This document shows positions 56,522 through 64,000 of a stretch of 64,000 bases of DNA, piece by piece (positions within the stretch are counted from its first letter, which is position 1; every line of letters begins with the position of its first letter). The notes under the pieces were generated by a model, which saw only the letters and a list, made by a program, of their open reading frames with translations, did no database searches and was not told where the DNA came from. The translations under genes were made by a program, and so were the position numbers. This DNA is from Neobacillus mesonae. GTDB lineage: Bacteria > Bacillota > Bacilli > Bacillales > Cytobacillaceae. The stretch lies in contig NZ_KV440949.1 in NCBI RefSeq assembly GCF_001636315.1, positions 832,203-896,202 on the forward strand, in the 5' to 3' direction.

Positions 56522-57793
56522 CTAGTTCTCCTTTCGCATCATGTTGTTCGGATAAACCGGTTTGTCGAGCTTGAATTGGACGATTTGCAGGGGATGTCTA
56601 GCCGCATCAAGTTCATTCCCTTTTTCATCCCAAATTTTATCAATTACATGAGTAAAGTTTTCAATTTCCGGTCCAAAAAATTCAACTTCATCCCCTGGTC
56701 TAAAATGGTTTCTTTGCTGCAGCGTAACCATTTGTGTTTCCGGGTTATAATCTAACACAAGGCCCACGAATTCGAAACTTGTCTTCTTGCTATGATTACC
56801 AAACATTTGCTCTTTATACCCCGGAACACCCTCAAAAAATGCCGGTGCTGTTTCTCGATTCGCACATTTATCAAGCTCTTTCAGCCATTCCTGCTTAATA
56901 ACAAAATTGTCTGGGTCTGCACAGTAAGCATCAATTACCTTTCGATAGACGCTGACAACGGTAGCGATATAGTGGATGGATTTCATCCGTCCTTCAATTT
57001 TCAAACTATCAATTCCAAGTTCAATCATCTTAGGAATTGATTGAATCAGGTTTAAGTCTTTAGGACTCATAGCAAACGGGGAGTCCCCTTCGGCAAATAA
57101 AGGCAGCTCATTATCCTCGCTCTCTAGGTTGTATAAATCATAATCCCAGCGGCATGACTGGCAGCATCCGCCTCGGTTAGAGTCCCGTGCCGTCATATGA
57201 TTACTTAACGTACAGCGTCCAGAATAGGCAATACACATGGCACCGTGAATAAAGGTTTCAATTTCGATATCTACCTTTTCCTTCATTTCACGAATTTCCT
57301 CGGCACTTGTTTCACGTGCAAGTACAACCCGCTCCAATCCTTCTTCCTTCCAGAACTGAACCGCCTTCCAGTTGGAAAGCGACTGTTGTGTGCTTAAGTG
57401 AACTTCAATTTCAGGAGCTAAACGGCGGCATGTTTCAATAATAAGCGGGTCGGCTACGATAATTCCCGCAATTCCTGCCTCTTTTAATCCCAGCAGATAT
57501 TCCTCTAGACCAGGAATATTTTCATTATGAGCATAAATGTTTGTCGTTACATAAATTTTTGCTCCATATTGTTTGGCGAATTCCACGCCTTCCTTCATTT
57601 CTTCAAGCGTAAAGTTATCAGCATTGGAACGAAGGCCATATTCCTGTCCGCCAATGAATACGGCATCGGCTCCATATTGAACGGCGATTTTTAATTTTTC
57701 TAGATTGCCTGCTGGTGCAAGGAGTTCCGGCTTCTTAACAATTACACGTTTTCCATCGATGATTTCAGAAATCTTCTCTTTGACTGTATTCAC
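56522..57793 (-). CDS. yrrO: U32 peptidase family protein, tRNA hydroxylation factor (YrrO/TrhP2)
   Basis: A 423-residue U32 protein. [25 protein letters not shown] at the N-terminus and the cysteine-rich [16 protein letters not shown] with GCCQSCRW form the likely iron-sulfur site. In Bacillus subtilis YrrO and YrrN act in forming 5-hydroxyuridine at tRNA position 34 with prephenate as donor. It uses a GTG start, seven bases after AGGAGGAG. yrrN lies upstream, separated by a dispersed repeat. Confidence 0.93.
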   Translation of the reverse strand: MNTVKEKISEIIDGKRVIVKKPELLAPAGNLEKLKIAVQYGADAVFIGGQEYGLRSNADNFTLEEMKEGVEFAKQYGAKIYVTTNIYAHNENIPGLEEYLLGLKEAGIAGIIVADPLIIETCRRLAPEIEVHLSTQQSLSNWKAVQFWKEEGLERVVLARETSAEEIREMKEKVDIEIETFIHGAMCIAYSGRCTLSNHMTARDSNRGGCCQSCRWDYDLYNLESEDNELPLFAEGDSPFAMSPKDLNLIQSIPKMIELGIDSLKIEGRMKSIHYIATVVSVYRKVIDAYCADPDNFVIKQEWLKELDKCANRETAPAFFEGVPGYKEQMFGNHSKKTSFEFVGLVLDYNPETQMVTLQQRNHFRPGDEVEFFGPEIENFTHVIDKIWDEKGNELDAARHPLQIVQFKLDKPVYPNNMMRKEN

Positions 57794-57812
57794 GTTTGAA
57801 CTCCTCCTAATT

Positions 57813-57961
57813 TGTCTAGCTACAGCGCCTAGCGGCTAGTGTCCTTCGCTCTCCGCCCTACGATAAGTCAAACATCGAATCGCCTCCGGCTCTTCGTGTT
57901 TCCTTTATCTCAGTTGGAGCGCTCCAGGCCATACGCCACTGACCAAGGCGCTTCCGCTTTT
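57813..57961 (+). repeat. Dispersed palindromic repeat, copy A
   Basis: Begins TGTCTAGCTACAGCGCC and contains CCTACGATAAGTCAA, CATCGAATCGC, then CTCTTCGTGTTTCC and TTTATCTCAG, and ends CTTCCGCTTTT. The same string of blocks is present in reverse at 61009-61213. It fills the yrrN-yrrO gap. Confidence 0.9.
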
Positions 57962-57964
57962 CTA

Positions 57965-58894
57965 TCAGTAAACTGTTTCCTTAAAAAAGAACCCTGTATC
58001 CAATGGACGGTTTTCCGGCTGAATTTCCTCAATTGCCGCTAACAGCTCGTCCTTTTTATCTTCATAAAGATCTGGGTCCTGGTCATATAAATCAATCGCT
58101 TCTCGATAAATTTTCGTTACAGCAGCAATATATTCCGGTGTCTTCAAAATTCCATCGATTTTAAAAGAATCGACACCAGCCTCTAACATATCCTGCAATT
58201 CATCAATGATACAAATATCATTAGGACTCATGATATGAGTACCATTTTCATCTTCAAAGATTGGGTATTTATTTTCCCGCTCCTTATCATGCAGGAACAT
58301 GTTCTTTTGCTGCTTGCGATTTTCAATTTCCATTACTTTGCCCTGGTACTCAAAATAGTGGCCAAGCAATGAGCGCTTAGATTGGAACATGCAGCTCATA
58401 CCATGAACCTGCACTTCAATTTCAACTTTGGCATTTTCTTTAATTTCAACAATCGCATCCATATTAATTTCTCGTGCAAGAACAGCTCTTTTTGCACCTT
58501 TTCTGCCCCAATAATCGCACGTATACCAGTTTGTCCCAGTTGTTTCAGTACTCCAGTGAAGCTTCATCTCAGGTACCGCTTCTTTTGCCGCCATTAACAC
58601 AGCTGGATCGCCAAAAATGACTGCATCTGCATTGGCAGAAGAAAGGAAGCGAAGATAATCAGGCAGCTCATCCACCTTTTCGTTATGAAAAATGGCATTC
58701 ATCGCGATATACACTTTTTTCCCTTGGGAATGTGCGAGTTCAATCGCTTTCTCGACATCATTACGGCTGAATTCCCCGGCAAGCCGTAATCCATATCTTT
58801 GTTCGCCAATGACAAAGGCATCTGCCCCAGCCTCAGCTAATGGCAATATATCTTCAACTGACGTCGGTGTTACAAGTAATTCAGTTTTTGTCAT
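57965..58894 (-). CDS. yrrN: U32 peptidase family protein, tRNA hydroxylation factor (YrrN/TrhP1)
   Basis: A 309-residue U32 protein with TSVEDILPLAEAGADAFV and the region GMSCMFQSKRSLLGHYF. It lacks the fuller cysteine set of YrrO, as is usual for this partner. It works with YrrO in tRNA 5-hydroxyuridine formation. The ATG overlaps the trmR stop codon by four bases. Confidence 0.92.
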   Translation of the reverse strand: MTKTELLVTPTSVEDILPLAEAGADAFVIGEQRYGLRLAGEFSRNDVEKAIELAHSQGKKVYIAMNAIFHNEKVDELPDYLRFLSSANADAVIFGDPAVLMAAKEAVPEMKLHWSTETTGTNWYTCDYWGRKGAKRAVLAREINMDAIVEIKENAKVEIEVQVHGMSCMFQSKRSLLGHYFEYQGKVMEIENRKQQKNMFLHDKERENKYPIFEDENGTHIMSPNDICIIDELQDMLEAGVDSFKIDGILKTPEYIAAVTKIYREAIDLYDQDPDLYEDKKDELLAAIEEIQPENRPLDTGFFFKETVY

Positions 58895-59541
58895 TTCCTC
58901 TCACCTCTTTTTTTGCTTACAGCCACTCCATCCCCGACAGGTAGGATGACAGAATCAAAATCCGGATGATCCATTAACCAGCGGTTGAATTCATCAATTT
59001 TTTTCACTAGGTTACGGGTTCTTTTCGATTCGATCTCTGATTCAGCTACAAGTCCTTTAAATAAAACATTGTCAGTAATGATCATTCCACCATCGCATAA
59101 GTTGTTAGAATAAATCTCAAAAAACTTTTTGTATTGTCCCTTTGCGGCATCGATAAAAATCGCATCAAACGGGGCATGACTGCTGACTGCCTCAGCTGCA
59201 TCAAGGGCATCGCCTTCAATCAAGGTAATTTGCTGTGCCAGCCCTGAACGTCCAATAAACTCTTTCGCTAATTGAATCCGTTCTTCATCCCGCTCTATGG
59301 TCACAATATGTGTTTCTGGAATTCCATACGCCATTCTTAGGGCGGAGTAGCCGATCGCCGTTCCCACCTCAAGAATTTTTTTTGAACGATGTATTCTAAG
59401 CAGCTGAAGCATCGTTTCGATCCCTGTAAGTTCCATAATTGGTATATTATGAGCGGTCGCATACTGCTCCATTTCCGTTAATAACGAATTCCGCTCGTGG
59501 ACTAACCCCTCAATATATAAATGCAGCTTCTCATTTAACAA
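58891..59541 (-). CDS. trmR: tRNA 5-hydroxyuridine methyltransferase TrmR
   Basis: A 216-residue class I methyltransferase. KKILEVGTAIGYSALRMA near residue 53 is the SAM loop, and FDAIFIDAAKGQY with MIITDNVLF supplies the metal site seen in catechol O-methyltransferase-like enzymes. TrmR (YrrM) methylates ho5U34 to 5-methoxyuridine. It uses a TTG start seven bases after GAGGTG. It is co-transcribed with yrrN and yrrO, completing the pathway. Confidence 0.93.
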   Translation of the reverse strand: MLNEKLHLYIEGLVHERNSLLTEMEQYATAHNIPIMELTGIETMLQLLRIHRSKKILEVGTAIGYSALRMAYGIPETHIVTIERDEERIQLAKEFIGRSGLAQQITLIEGDALDAAEAVSSHAPFDAIFIDAAKGQYKKFFEIYSNNLCDGGMIITDNVLFKGLVAESEIESKRTRNLVKKIDEFNRWLMDHPDFDSVILPVGDGVAVSKKRGERK

Positions 59542-59734
59542 GCTGCGTCACCTCAATCCTTTTAATACAGCATTCTTACCAAAATACTGCTCCTTAGACA
59601 TGAAAAAATAGCGTACACAGAAAATAACGTGCCGCGAGCTGCCAAGCCCGATGCTTTAGGGCAATAACACCACGAACAAGCTAACTGTAAGTTACGCTTT
59701 AGGTCATTTATAAAACACCTGATCTATTTTACCA

Positions 59735-59763
59735 TAAAAAAAGAGGGATTGCGAACAAATCCC
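59735..59763 (-). terminator. Terminator of mltG
   Basis: On the minus strand GGGATT, a 7-base loop and AATCCC, then TCTTTTTTTATGG, 13 bases past the mltG stop. Confidence 0.85.
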
Positions 59764-59775
59764 CCGTTTATAAAA

Positions 59776-60900
59776 CTATTTTTTGTTGGAAATATGCTTT
59801 GCTTTCTCTTTATTATGCTCATCTAACGTTTTTGTAAAGATAATCTTACCGTCAGCCGTCGCTAAGAAGTAATAATAATCCGTTTTTTCCGGGTCAAGCG
59901 CAGCCTCAATGGAAATTTTCCCGGCATTAGCGATAGGTCCCGGCGGCAGGCCTTTATGTTTATAGGTATTATAAGGTGAATTAACTTCTAAATCCTTATA
60001 ATATACCTTTTGTTTATGCTTTCCTTGAGCATATAGAACGGTAGGATCCGTTTGCAGCGGCATGCCCTTTTTTATCCGGTTATAGAACACACTGGAAATC
60101 GTTCTGCGATCCACCTTTTCAGTCGCCTCTTCCTCAATTAAGGAAGCCATTGTTAACAATTGATGGATAGACAGTTTTTTAGCTTCTCTTTCCTCTTGAT
60201 AATTTGCCAAAATATCCTGTGTTTTCTCAAGCATGACCGTTACTATTTCTTCGACAGTTGGATTTTTCTTATAAAAAGAATAGGTTGCCGGGTATAAGTA
60301 CCCTTCAAGCGGATGCCTTACTTGAGAATTAAGAATTTCATTTGTTAAGAGATTAGGATATTTTGCCATTAATCCCTTAACAAAGGACTCATCATTTAAT
60401 TGATTTAATACATCAGCTTCTTTTTGTTTGGTTGCTTTTGCCATGATGGCAGCAATTTCTTTCAGCTGTTTTCCCTCAGGAATCGTCATTATTACAGCTG
60501 CCTTTGCTAATACCTTTCCTGTTTTCAAGCGGCTGACAATTTCAGGTATATCCATCGATGGACTCAGTTCGTATTCTCCGGCCATAAATCCACCTTCATT
60601 TTTAAGCTTCACATAATATTTAAACACTTTCGCATTTTTAATAATGCCGTTGTGTTCAAGTGTTTCTCCAATACCCGTTACGGATGAGCCGATTGGAATA
60701 TCTACCTTTTTCTGAACCTTGCTATTTTGATCAATCGGTTCAAGTGCCGATTTTATGTAGAGATACCCTCCACCGCCAATAATAAAAATAGATAATACCA
60801 ATATGATCGAAACAATTAATACTATTTTTCTAACAACCCTAGCTTCCTTTTGTGATTCCAGCATTTTTTGCCGTATGATATCTTTTTTATCTGTTGCCAT
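59776..60900 (-). CDS. mltG: Endolytic transglycosylase MltG
   Basis: A 374-residue membrane enzyme that cleaves nascent peptidoglycan strands. A single membrane helix (residues about 25-45) is followed by the LysM-like subdomain (VDIPIGSSVTGIGETL) and the YceG domain with the catalytic Glu in TMASLIEEEATE and PTVLYAQGK. The start at 60900 has GGGGGAG upstream; the frame is open to 61005. It stands between yrzB and trmR. Confidence 0.95.
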   Translation of the reverse strand: MATDKKDIIRQKMLESQKEARVVRKIVLIVSIILVLSIFIIGGGGYLYIKSALEPIDQNSKVQKKVDIPIGSSVTGIGETLEHNGIIKNAKVFKYYVKLKNEGGFMAGEYELSPSMDIPEIVSRLKTGKVLAKAAVIMTIPEGKQLKEIAAIMAKATKQKEADVLNQLNDESFVKGLMAKYPNLLTNEILNSQVRHPLEGYLYPATYSFYKKNPTVEEIVTVMLEKTQDILANYQEEREAKKLSIHQLLTMASLIEEEATEKVDRRTISSVFYNRIKKGMPLQTDPTVLYAQGKHKQKVYYKDLEVNSPYNTYKHKGLPPGPIANAGKISIEAALDPEKTDYYYFLATADGKIIFTKTLDEHNKEKAKHISNKK

Positions 60901-61008
60901 TATACTCCCCCTTTGAGTACCCCGGGTACAAAACCATCCTAAAATTGAGAATAAATTGGGTATCGTAATTATTTCAGCATATAGTAAGAGAATTGTCAAT
61001 TTCACACG

Positions 61009-61213
61009 AAAAGCGGAGGCGCCCGTTTAGCGACGTATGGCCTCCTCGAAAAAGCTAACGCTTTTTCTTCGTGCGATGCCTATGCTGCCGAAGCATTCCT
61101 TGTGGAGGGCTTCGACTGAGATAAAGGAAACACGAAGAGCGATAGCGATTCGATGTTGACTTATCGTAGGAGAAGACCGAAGGACACTAGTCGCTGGGCG
61201 CTGTAGCTAGACA
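61009..61213 (-). repeat. Dispersed palindromic repeat, copy B
   Basis: In reverse complement it shares with copy A the blocks TGTCTAGCTACAGCGCC, AGTGTCCTTCG, CCTACGATAAGTCAA, ATCGAATCGC, TCTTCGTGTTTCC and the CCTCCGCTTTT end. It is about 55 bases longer, holding an internal AAAAAGC...GCTTTTT hairpin and another GAAGC...GCTTC pair. It fills the mltG-yrzB gap. Confidence 0.9.
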
Positions 61214-61221
61214 ATTCTCAA

Positions 61222-61260
61222 AGTACAATAAAAGAACCAGCTGTTGTCAGCTGGTTCTTT
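61222..61260 (-). terminator. Terminator of yrzB
   Basis: AAAGAACCAGCTG and CAGCTGGTTCTTT form a 13-bp perfect stem with a 4-base loop, followed on the minus strand by TATTGTACTTT. It ends the ireB-ruvX-yrzB transcript. Confidence 0.92.
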
Positions 61261-61265
61261 CAATA

Positions 61266-61574
61266 TTATTCATTTTCTTCTTCATCGTCAAGGAAAGTAT
61301 TAAATACTTCTTCGACCATATCCCATTCTTCGTCCGATTCAATTGGCAGGAGCTCGCCAAAACCGCCGTCTTCGGTTGGAATATAGGCATATGCATGGAC
61401 TTCTCCGTCTTCTTCATCCTCTGAAGCCCCTACAGGATAAAATAATACATAGGACTTTTCAAACTCTTCCGATTCAAAAGTTAACAGGATTTCAAATAAT
61501 TCTTCGTCGCCATTGTCATTTACAAGTGTAATATAGCGTTCTTCTTCTTCTGTATGGTTATGTTCGTGTGTCAT
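61266..61574 (-). CDS. yrzB: YrzB-like DUF1292 protein
   Basis: A 102-residue very acidic protein: ITLVNDNGDEELFEILLTF, SYVLFYPVGASEDE and a Glu/Asp-rich end. It belongs to the DUF1292 family found in a conserved alaS-ireB-ruvX-yrzB operon. No function is established. GAGGTGAAGC precedes the ATG. Confidence 0.93.
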   Translation of the reverse strand: MTHEHNHTEEEERYITLVNDNGDEELFEILLTFESEEFEKSYVLFYPVGASEDEEDGEVHAYAYIPTEDGGFGELLPIESDEEWDMVEEVFNTFLDDEEENE

Positions 61575-61586
61575 TGCTTCACCTCA

Positions 61587-62003
61587 TTATTTTTTGCTGT
61601 CAAGATAGCCTTGAAGGATCATCATTGCAGCCATTTTGTCAATTACCTTTTTTCTTTTCTTACGACTTAAATCGGCTTCGAGCAAAACCCTCTCCGCAGC
61701 CATGGTTGTAAGCCGCTCGTCCCACAAAACAGCTGGTACGTTAAACTTTTGTTCAATCTCCGCTGCATAGGCTTGGCTCGCTTCACCGCGGGGACCAATG
61801 GTGCCGTTCATATTTTTTGGCAAACCAACGACAACTTGACTAACTTGATACTCTTTTATTAATTGACCAATTTCCTCAAAACCAAACTCCTGCTTTTCTT
61901 CATTGATATGGAGGGTTTTGAGGCCTTGTGCTGTCCACCCCAGCTCATCGCTGACGGCAACACCCACTGTTTTTGAGCCAACATCAAGACCCATTACACG
62001 CAT
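61587..62003 (-). CDS. ruvX: Holliday junction resolvase-like RuvX/YqgF
   Basis: A 138-residue RNase-H-fold nuclease with [32 protein letters not shown] and [15 protein letters not shown], the three acidic motifs. It is implicated in pre-16S rRNA 5' end maturation. It is 4 bases after ireB in a conserved operon. Confidence 0.95.
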   Translation of the reverse strand: MRVMGLDVGSKTVGVAVSDELGWTAQGLKTLHINEEKQEFGFEEIGQLIKEYQVSQVVVGLPKNMNGTIGPRGEASQAYAAEIEQKFNVPAVLWDERLTTMAAERVLLEADLSRKKRKKVIDKMAAMMILQGYLDSKK

Positions 62004-62007
62004 TCTA

Positions 62008-62274
62008 TTAAACCTCTCGTTGTTGTCTAAGATAGGATTTGACTAACTCCTCAATAATTTCGTCACGTTCCAGCTTACGAATTATATTACGGGCATCACG
62101 ATGACGAGGAATGTACGCTGGATCTCCTGATAAAAGGTAACCGACAATTTGATTAATAGGATTGTACCCTTTTTCCTTTAACGCTTCATAGACCTGGAAA
62201 AGAACATCATTTACATCATGTTCAAAGGGTTCTTCAGGAAAATTAAATCTCATTGTTTTGTCAAATGAGCTCAT
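62008..62274 (-). CDS. ireB: IreB family regulatory phosphoprotein
   Basis: An 88-residue helical protein beginning [16 protein letters not shown], with threonine at residue 7 in the region phosphorylated in enterococcal IreB by the PASTA kinase IreK. Bacillus subtilis counterpart yrzL. Its role in kinase signalling is assigned from the family. Confidence 0.93.
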   Translation of the reverse strand: MSSFDKTMRFNFPEEPFEHDVNDVLFQVYEALKEKGYNPINQIVGYLLSGDPAYIPRHRDARNIIRKLERDEIIEELVKSYLRQQREV

Positions 62275-62330
62275 GTAAAGTACACCTCGAATTGTAATTG
62301 TTACCTATATTTTACACTACTTTGTCGAGA

Positions 62331-64000
62331 TTACAAACCAGATTTTACCCATTCGTCGACAAATTGCAATGCAGAATCAAGTTTTTGCGGATCCTTACCG
62401 CCGGCTTGTGCCATATCAGGACGCCCGCCGCCCCCGCCGCCGCATTTAGCAGCAACTTCTTTGACCAGTTTTCCGGCATGATAACCTTTTTCAATTAAGT
62501 CCTTTGTAACCGCGGCAATTAAATTAACCTTTTCGTCATGGGCACTGCCAAGTACGATTACGGCTGAACCGAGCTTTTCCTTTAAATCATCTGCCATATT
62601 TCGTAAATTATTCATGTCCGCTGCTTGTACCTTCGCTGCTAACACGGTAATACCATTGATTTCTTTCGCCTTTGACACAAGACTTCCAGCCTCAATATTT
62701 CCAAGTTTCGCAGTAAGGGATTCATTCTCTCTCTGCAAGTGCTTAACCTCGGACAATAATCCGTCGATCCGGTTGACTACTTCTTTTGGGCTTGTTTTTA
62801 ATTTTTCAGCAGCCTCTTTTAATACCCCAATCTGCTCGTTTAATGCCTTGTATGCAGATTCACCAGTTACGGCTTCAATCCGTCTCGTACCGGCGCCAAT
62901 ACCGCCTTCAGAGACAATTTTAAATAGACCGATCACAGATGTATTCGGAACATGGCACCCGCCGCATAATTCCAGGCTATAATCCCCAACCTTGACAACG
63001 CGGACAATATCGCCATATTTTTCACCAAAGAGCGCCATCGCACCCATTGCTTTTGCTTCAGCAATCGGCTTTAAGCTGATGTCTACTTCAATGCTGCTCC
63101 AAATCTTCTTGTTGACAATCTTTTCAATTTGCTCCAGTTCTTCCGGTTTAATTTGACCAAAATGCGAAAAGTCAAAACGTAGACGCTCTGGCTCAACAAG
63201 TGAACCGGCCTGGTTAACATGTTCTCCCAGCACATCCTTTAAAGCACGGTGGAGCAGGTGGGTTGCTGTATGGTTTTTAATAATTTTGGCGCGATTTTCA
63301 GCATCAACTATTGCGGTTACTTGCTGATTGGTCGTTAAAGTGCCGGTTTTAACCTCTACTTTGTGCAAGTTTTGTCCGTTTGGCGCTTTTTGGACGTCCT
63401 TGACAAACAGGCTGACACCTTCACCTTCAATCATACCGTGGTCGGCAATCTGACCGCCGCTTTCAGCATAGAACGGTGTTACATCAAGCATAATTTGAAC
63501 TTCTTCACCAGCCGATACTTCAGCAGCCAGCTCGCCATTTTTAATAATAGCAATTATAGTAGAAGTGGTTCTTAATTCATCATAACCAACAAACTTGCTT
63601 TCTAACATGATATCTCGTAAGACACCGCTTTGAACCTGCATTGAATTTTCATCCTGACGAGCGGCGCGGGCACGTTCGCGTTGAACCTCCATTTCTGCCT
63701 CGAAGCCTTCATGGTCAATTTTCATGCCTGCATCGAAGGCGTACTCTTCGGTTAATTCAACCGGGAAGCCATATGTATCATACAAACGGAAAACATCCTC
63801 TCCGCTTATGGTATCGCTGCCTTTTTCCTCTTCTTTTTTAATCACGCTGGCTAGAATTGCTAAGCCTTCATGAAGGGTTTCATGGAAACGCTCTTCCTCA
63901 TTTTTGATGACCTTTTGAATAAATTCGGTTTTATCCTTTACTTCTGGATAGAAGTCAGCCATAATTTCCCCGACAACAGGGACAAGCTCATACATGAAAG
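62331..64000 (-). CDS. alaS: Alanine-tRNA ligase, 3' part
   Basis: Only about 556 C-terminal residues are inside the window; the catalytic N-terminus lies beyond the right edge. The editing domain shows [11 protein letters not shown] and CGGCHV as zinc ligands, and the C-Ala domain ends with [17 protein letters not shown] and [17 protein letters not shown]. It is upstream of ireB, likely in the same operon. Confidence 0.97.
   Translation of the reverse strand, partial: FMYELVPVVGEIMADFYPEVKDKTEFIQKVIKNEEERFHETLHEGLAILASVIKKEEEKGSDTISGEDVFRLYDTYGFPVELTEEYAFDAGMKIDHEGFEAEMEVQRERARAARQDENSMQVQSGVLRDIMLESKFVGYDELRTTSTIIAIIKNGELAAEVSAGEEVQIMLDVTPFYAESGGQIADHGMIEGEGVSLFVKDVQKAPNGQNLHKVEVKTGTLTTNQQVTAIVDAENRAKIIKNHTATHLLHRALKDVLGEHVNQAGSLVEPERLRFDFSHFGQIKPEELEQIEKIVNKKIWSSIEVDISLKPIAEAKAMGAMALFGEKYGDIVRVVKVGDYSLELCGGCHVPNTSVIGLFKIVSEGGIGAGTRRIEAVTGESAYKALNEQIGVLKEAAEKLKTSPKEVVNRIDGLLSEVKHLQRENESLTAKLGNIEAGSLVSKAKEINGITVLAAKVQAADMNNLRNMADDLKEKLGSAVIVLGSAHDEKVNLIAAVTKDLIEKGYHAGKLVKEVAAKCGGGGGGRPDMAQAGGKDPQKLDSALQFVDEWVKSGL

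Noticed and set aside
59542..59734. Gene or RNA between trmR and mltG
   Set aside because: Only a short frame of about 17 codons and weak pairing were seen; nothing convincing.

Overview
The window is chromosomal DNA from a low-GC, endospore-forming, competence-gene-carrying Bacillaceae bacterium, Bacillus or Neobacillus-like. Gene order largely follows the Bacillus subtilis yqe/com/yrr region. Support comes from the chain rpsU, yqeW, mtaB, rsmE, prmA, dnaJ, dnaK, grpE, hrcA with a perfect CIRCE element, from the sporulation genes (spoIIP, gpr, sda, sigK) and from the comE locus. Most genes lie on the minus strand. No rRNA, tRNA, CRISPR array, prophage or transposase gene was seen.

Region 1 (1-18000) holds yqeY (cut by the window edge), rpsU, a Na/Pi cotransporter, a 52-bp tandem repeat array, RNA modification genes, the hrcA-grpE-dnaK-dnaJ heat-shock operon, hemW, lepA, yqxA, spoIIP, gpr, rpsT and holA. 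Region 2 (18000-28750) holds a candidate structured RNA, yqzM, comEC-comEB-comEA with divergent comER, the ribosome-assembly and NAD cluster yqeG-yqeH-aroE-yhbY-nadD-yqeK-rsfS-yqeM, and sda, whose upstream region carries several DnaA boxes and a LexA-like palindrome.

Region 3 (28750-34370) holds psd and pssA (phosphatidylethanolamine synthesis), an uninterrupted sigK, a lipoprotein, a small YjcZ-like membrane peptide and pepF. Region 4 (34370-48240) is a phenylacetate catabolic cluster. PaaK makes phenylacetyl-CoA, PaaABCD form most of the epoxidase, three enoyl-CoA hydratases, a hydroxyacyl-CoA dehydrogenase and a thiolase do the beta-oxidation-like steps, and a lone aldehyde dehydrogenase may replace part of PaaZ. 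No PaaE or fused PaaZ is present. A PaaX-type repressor and two hotdog thioesterases flank the cluster, and an AACG-N9-CGTT palindrome sits in two of its promoters.

Region 5 (48240-49790) has no large gene. It carries three tandem YrzI-like small genes, a possible truncated fourth, a separate 31-codon gene, and a 166-bp palindromic element. Region 6 (49790-64000) holds mtnN, yrrS, an S9 peptidase, pbpI, greA, udk, the tRNA wobble-uridine hydroxylation and methylation set (yrrO, yrrN, trmR), mltG, yrzB, ruvX, ireB and the 3' part of alaS. Two copies of a dispersed palindromic repeat lie here in opposite orientation.
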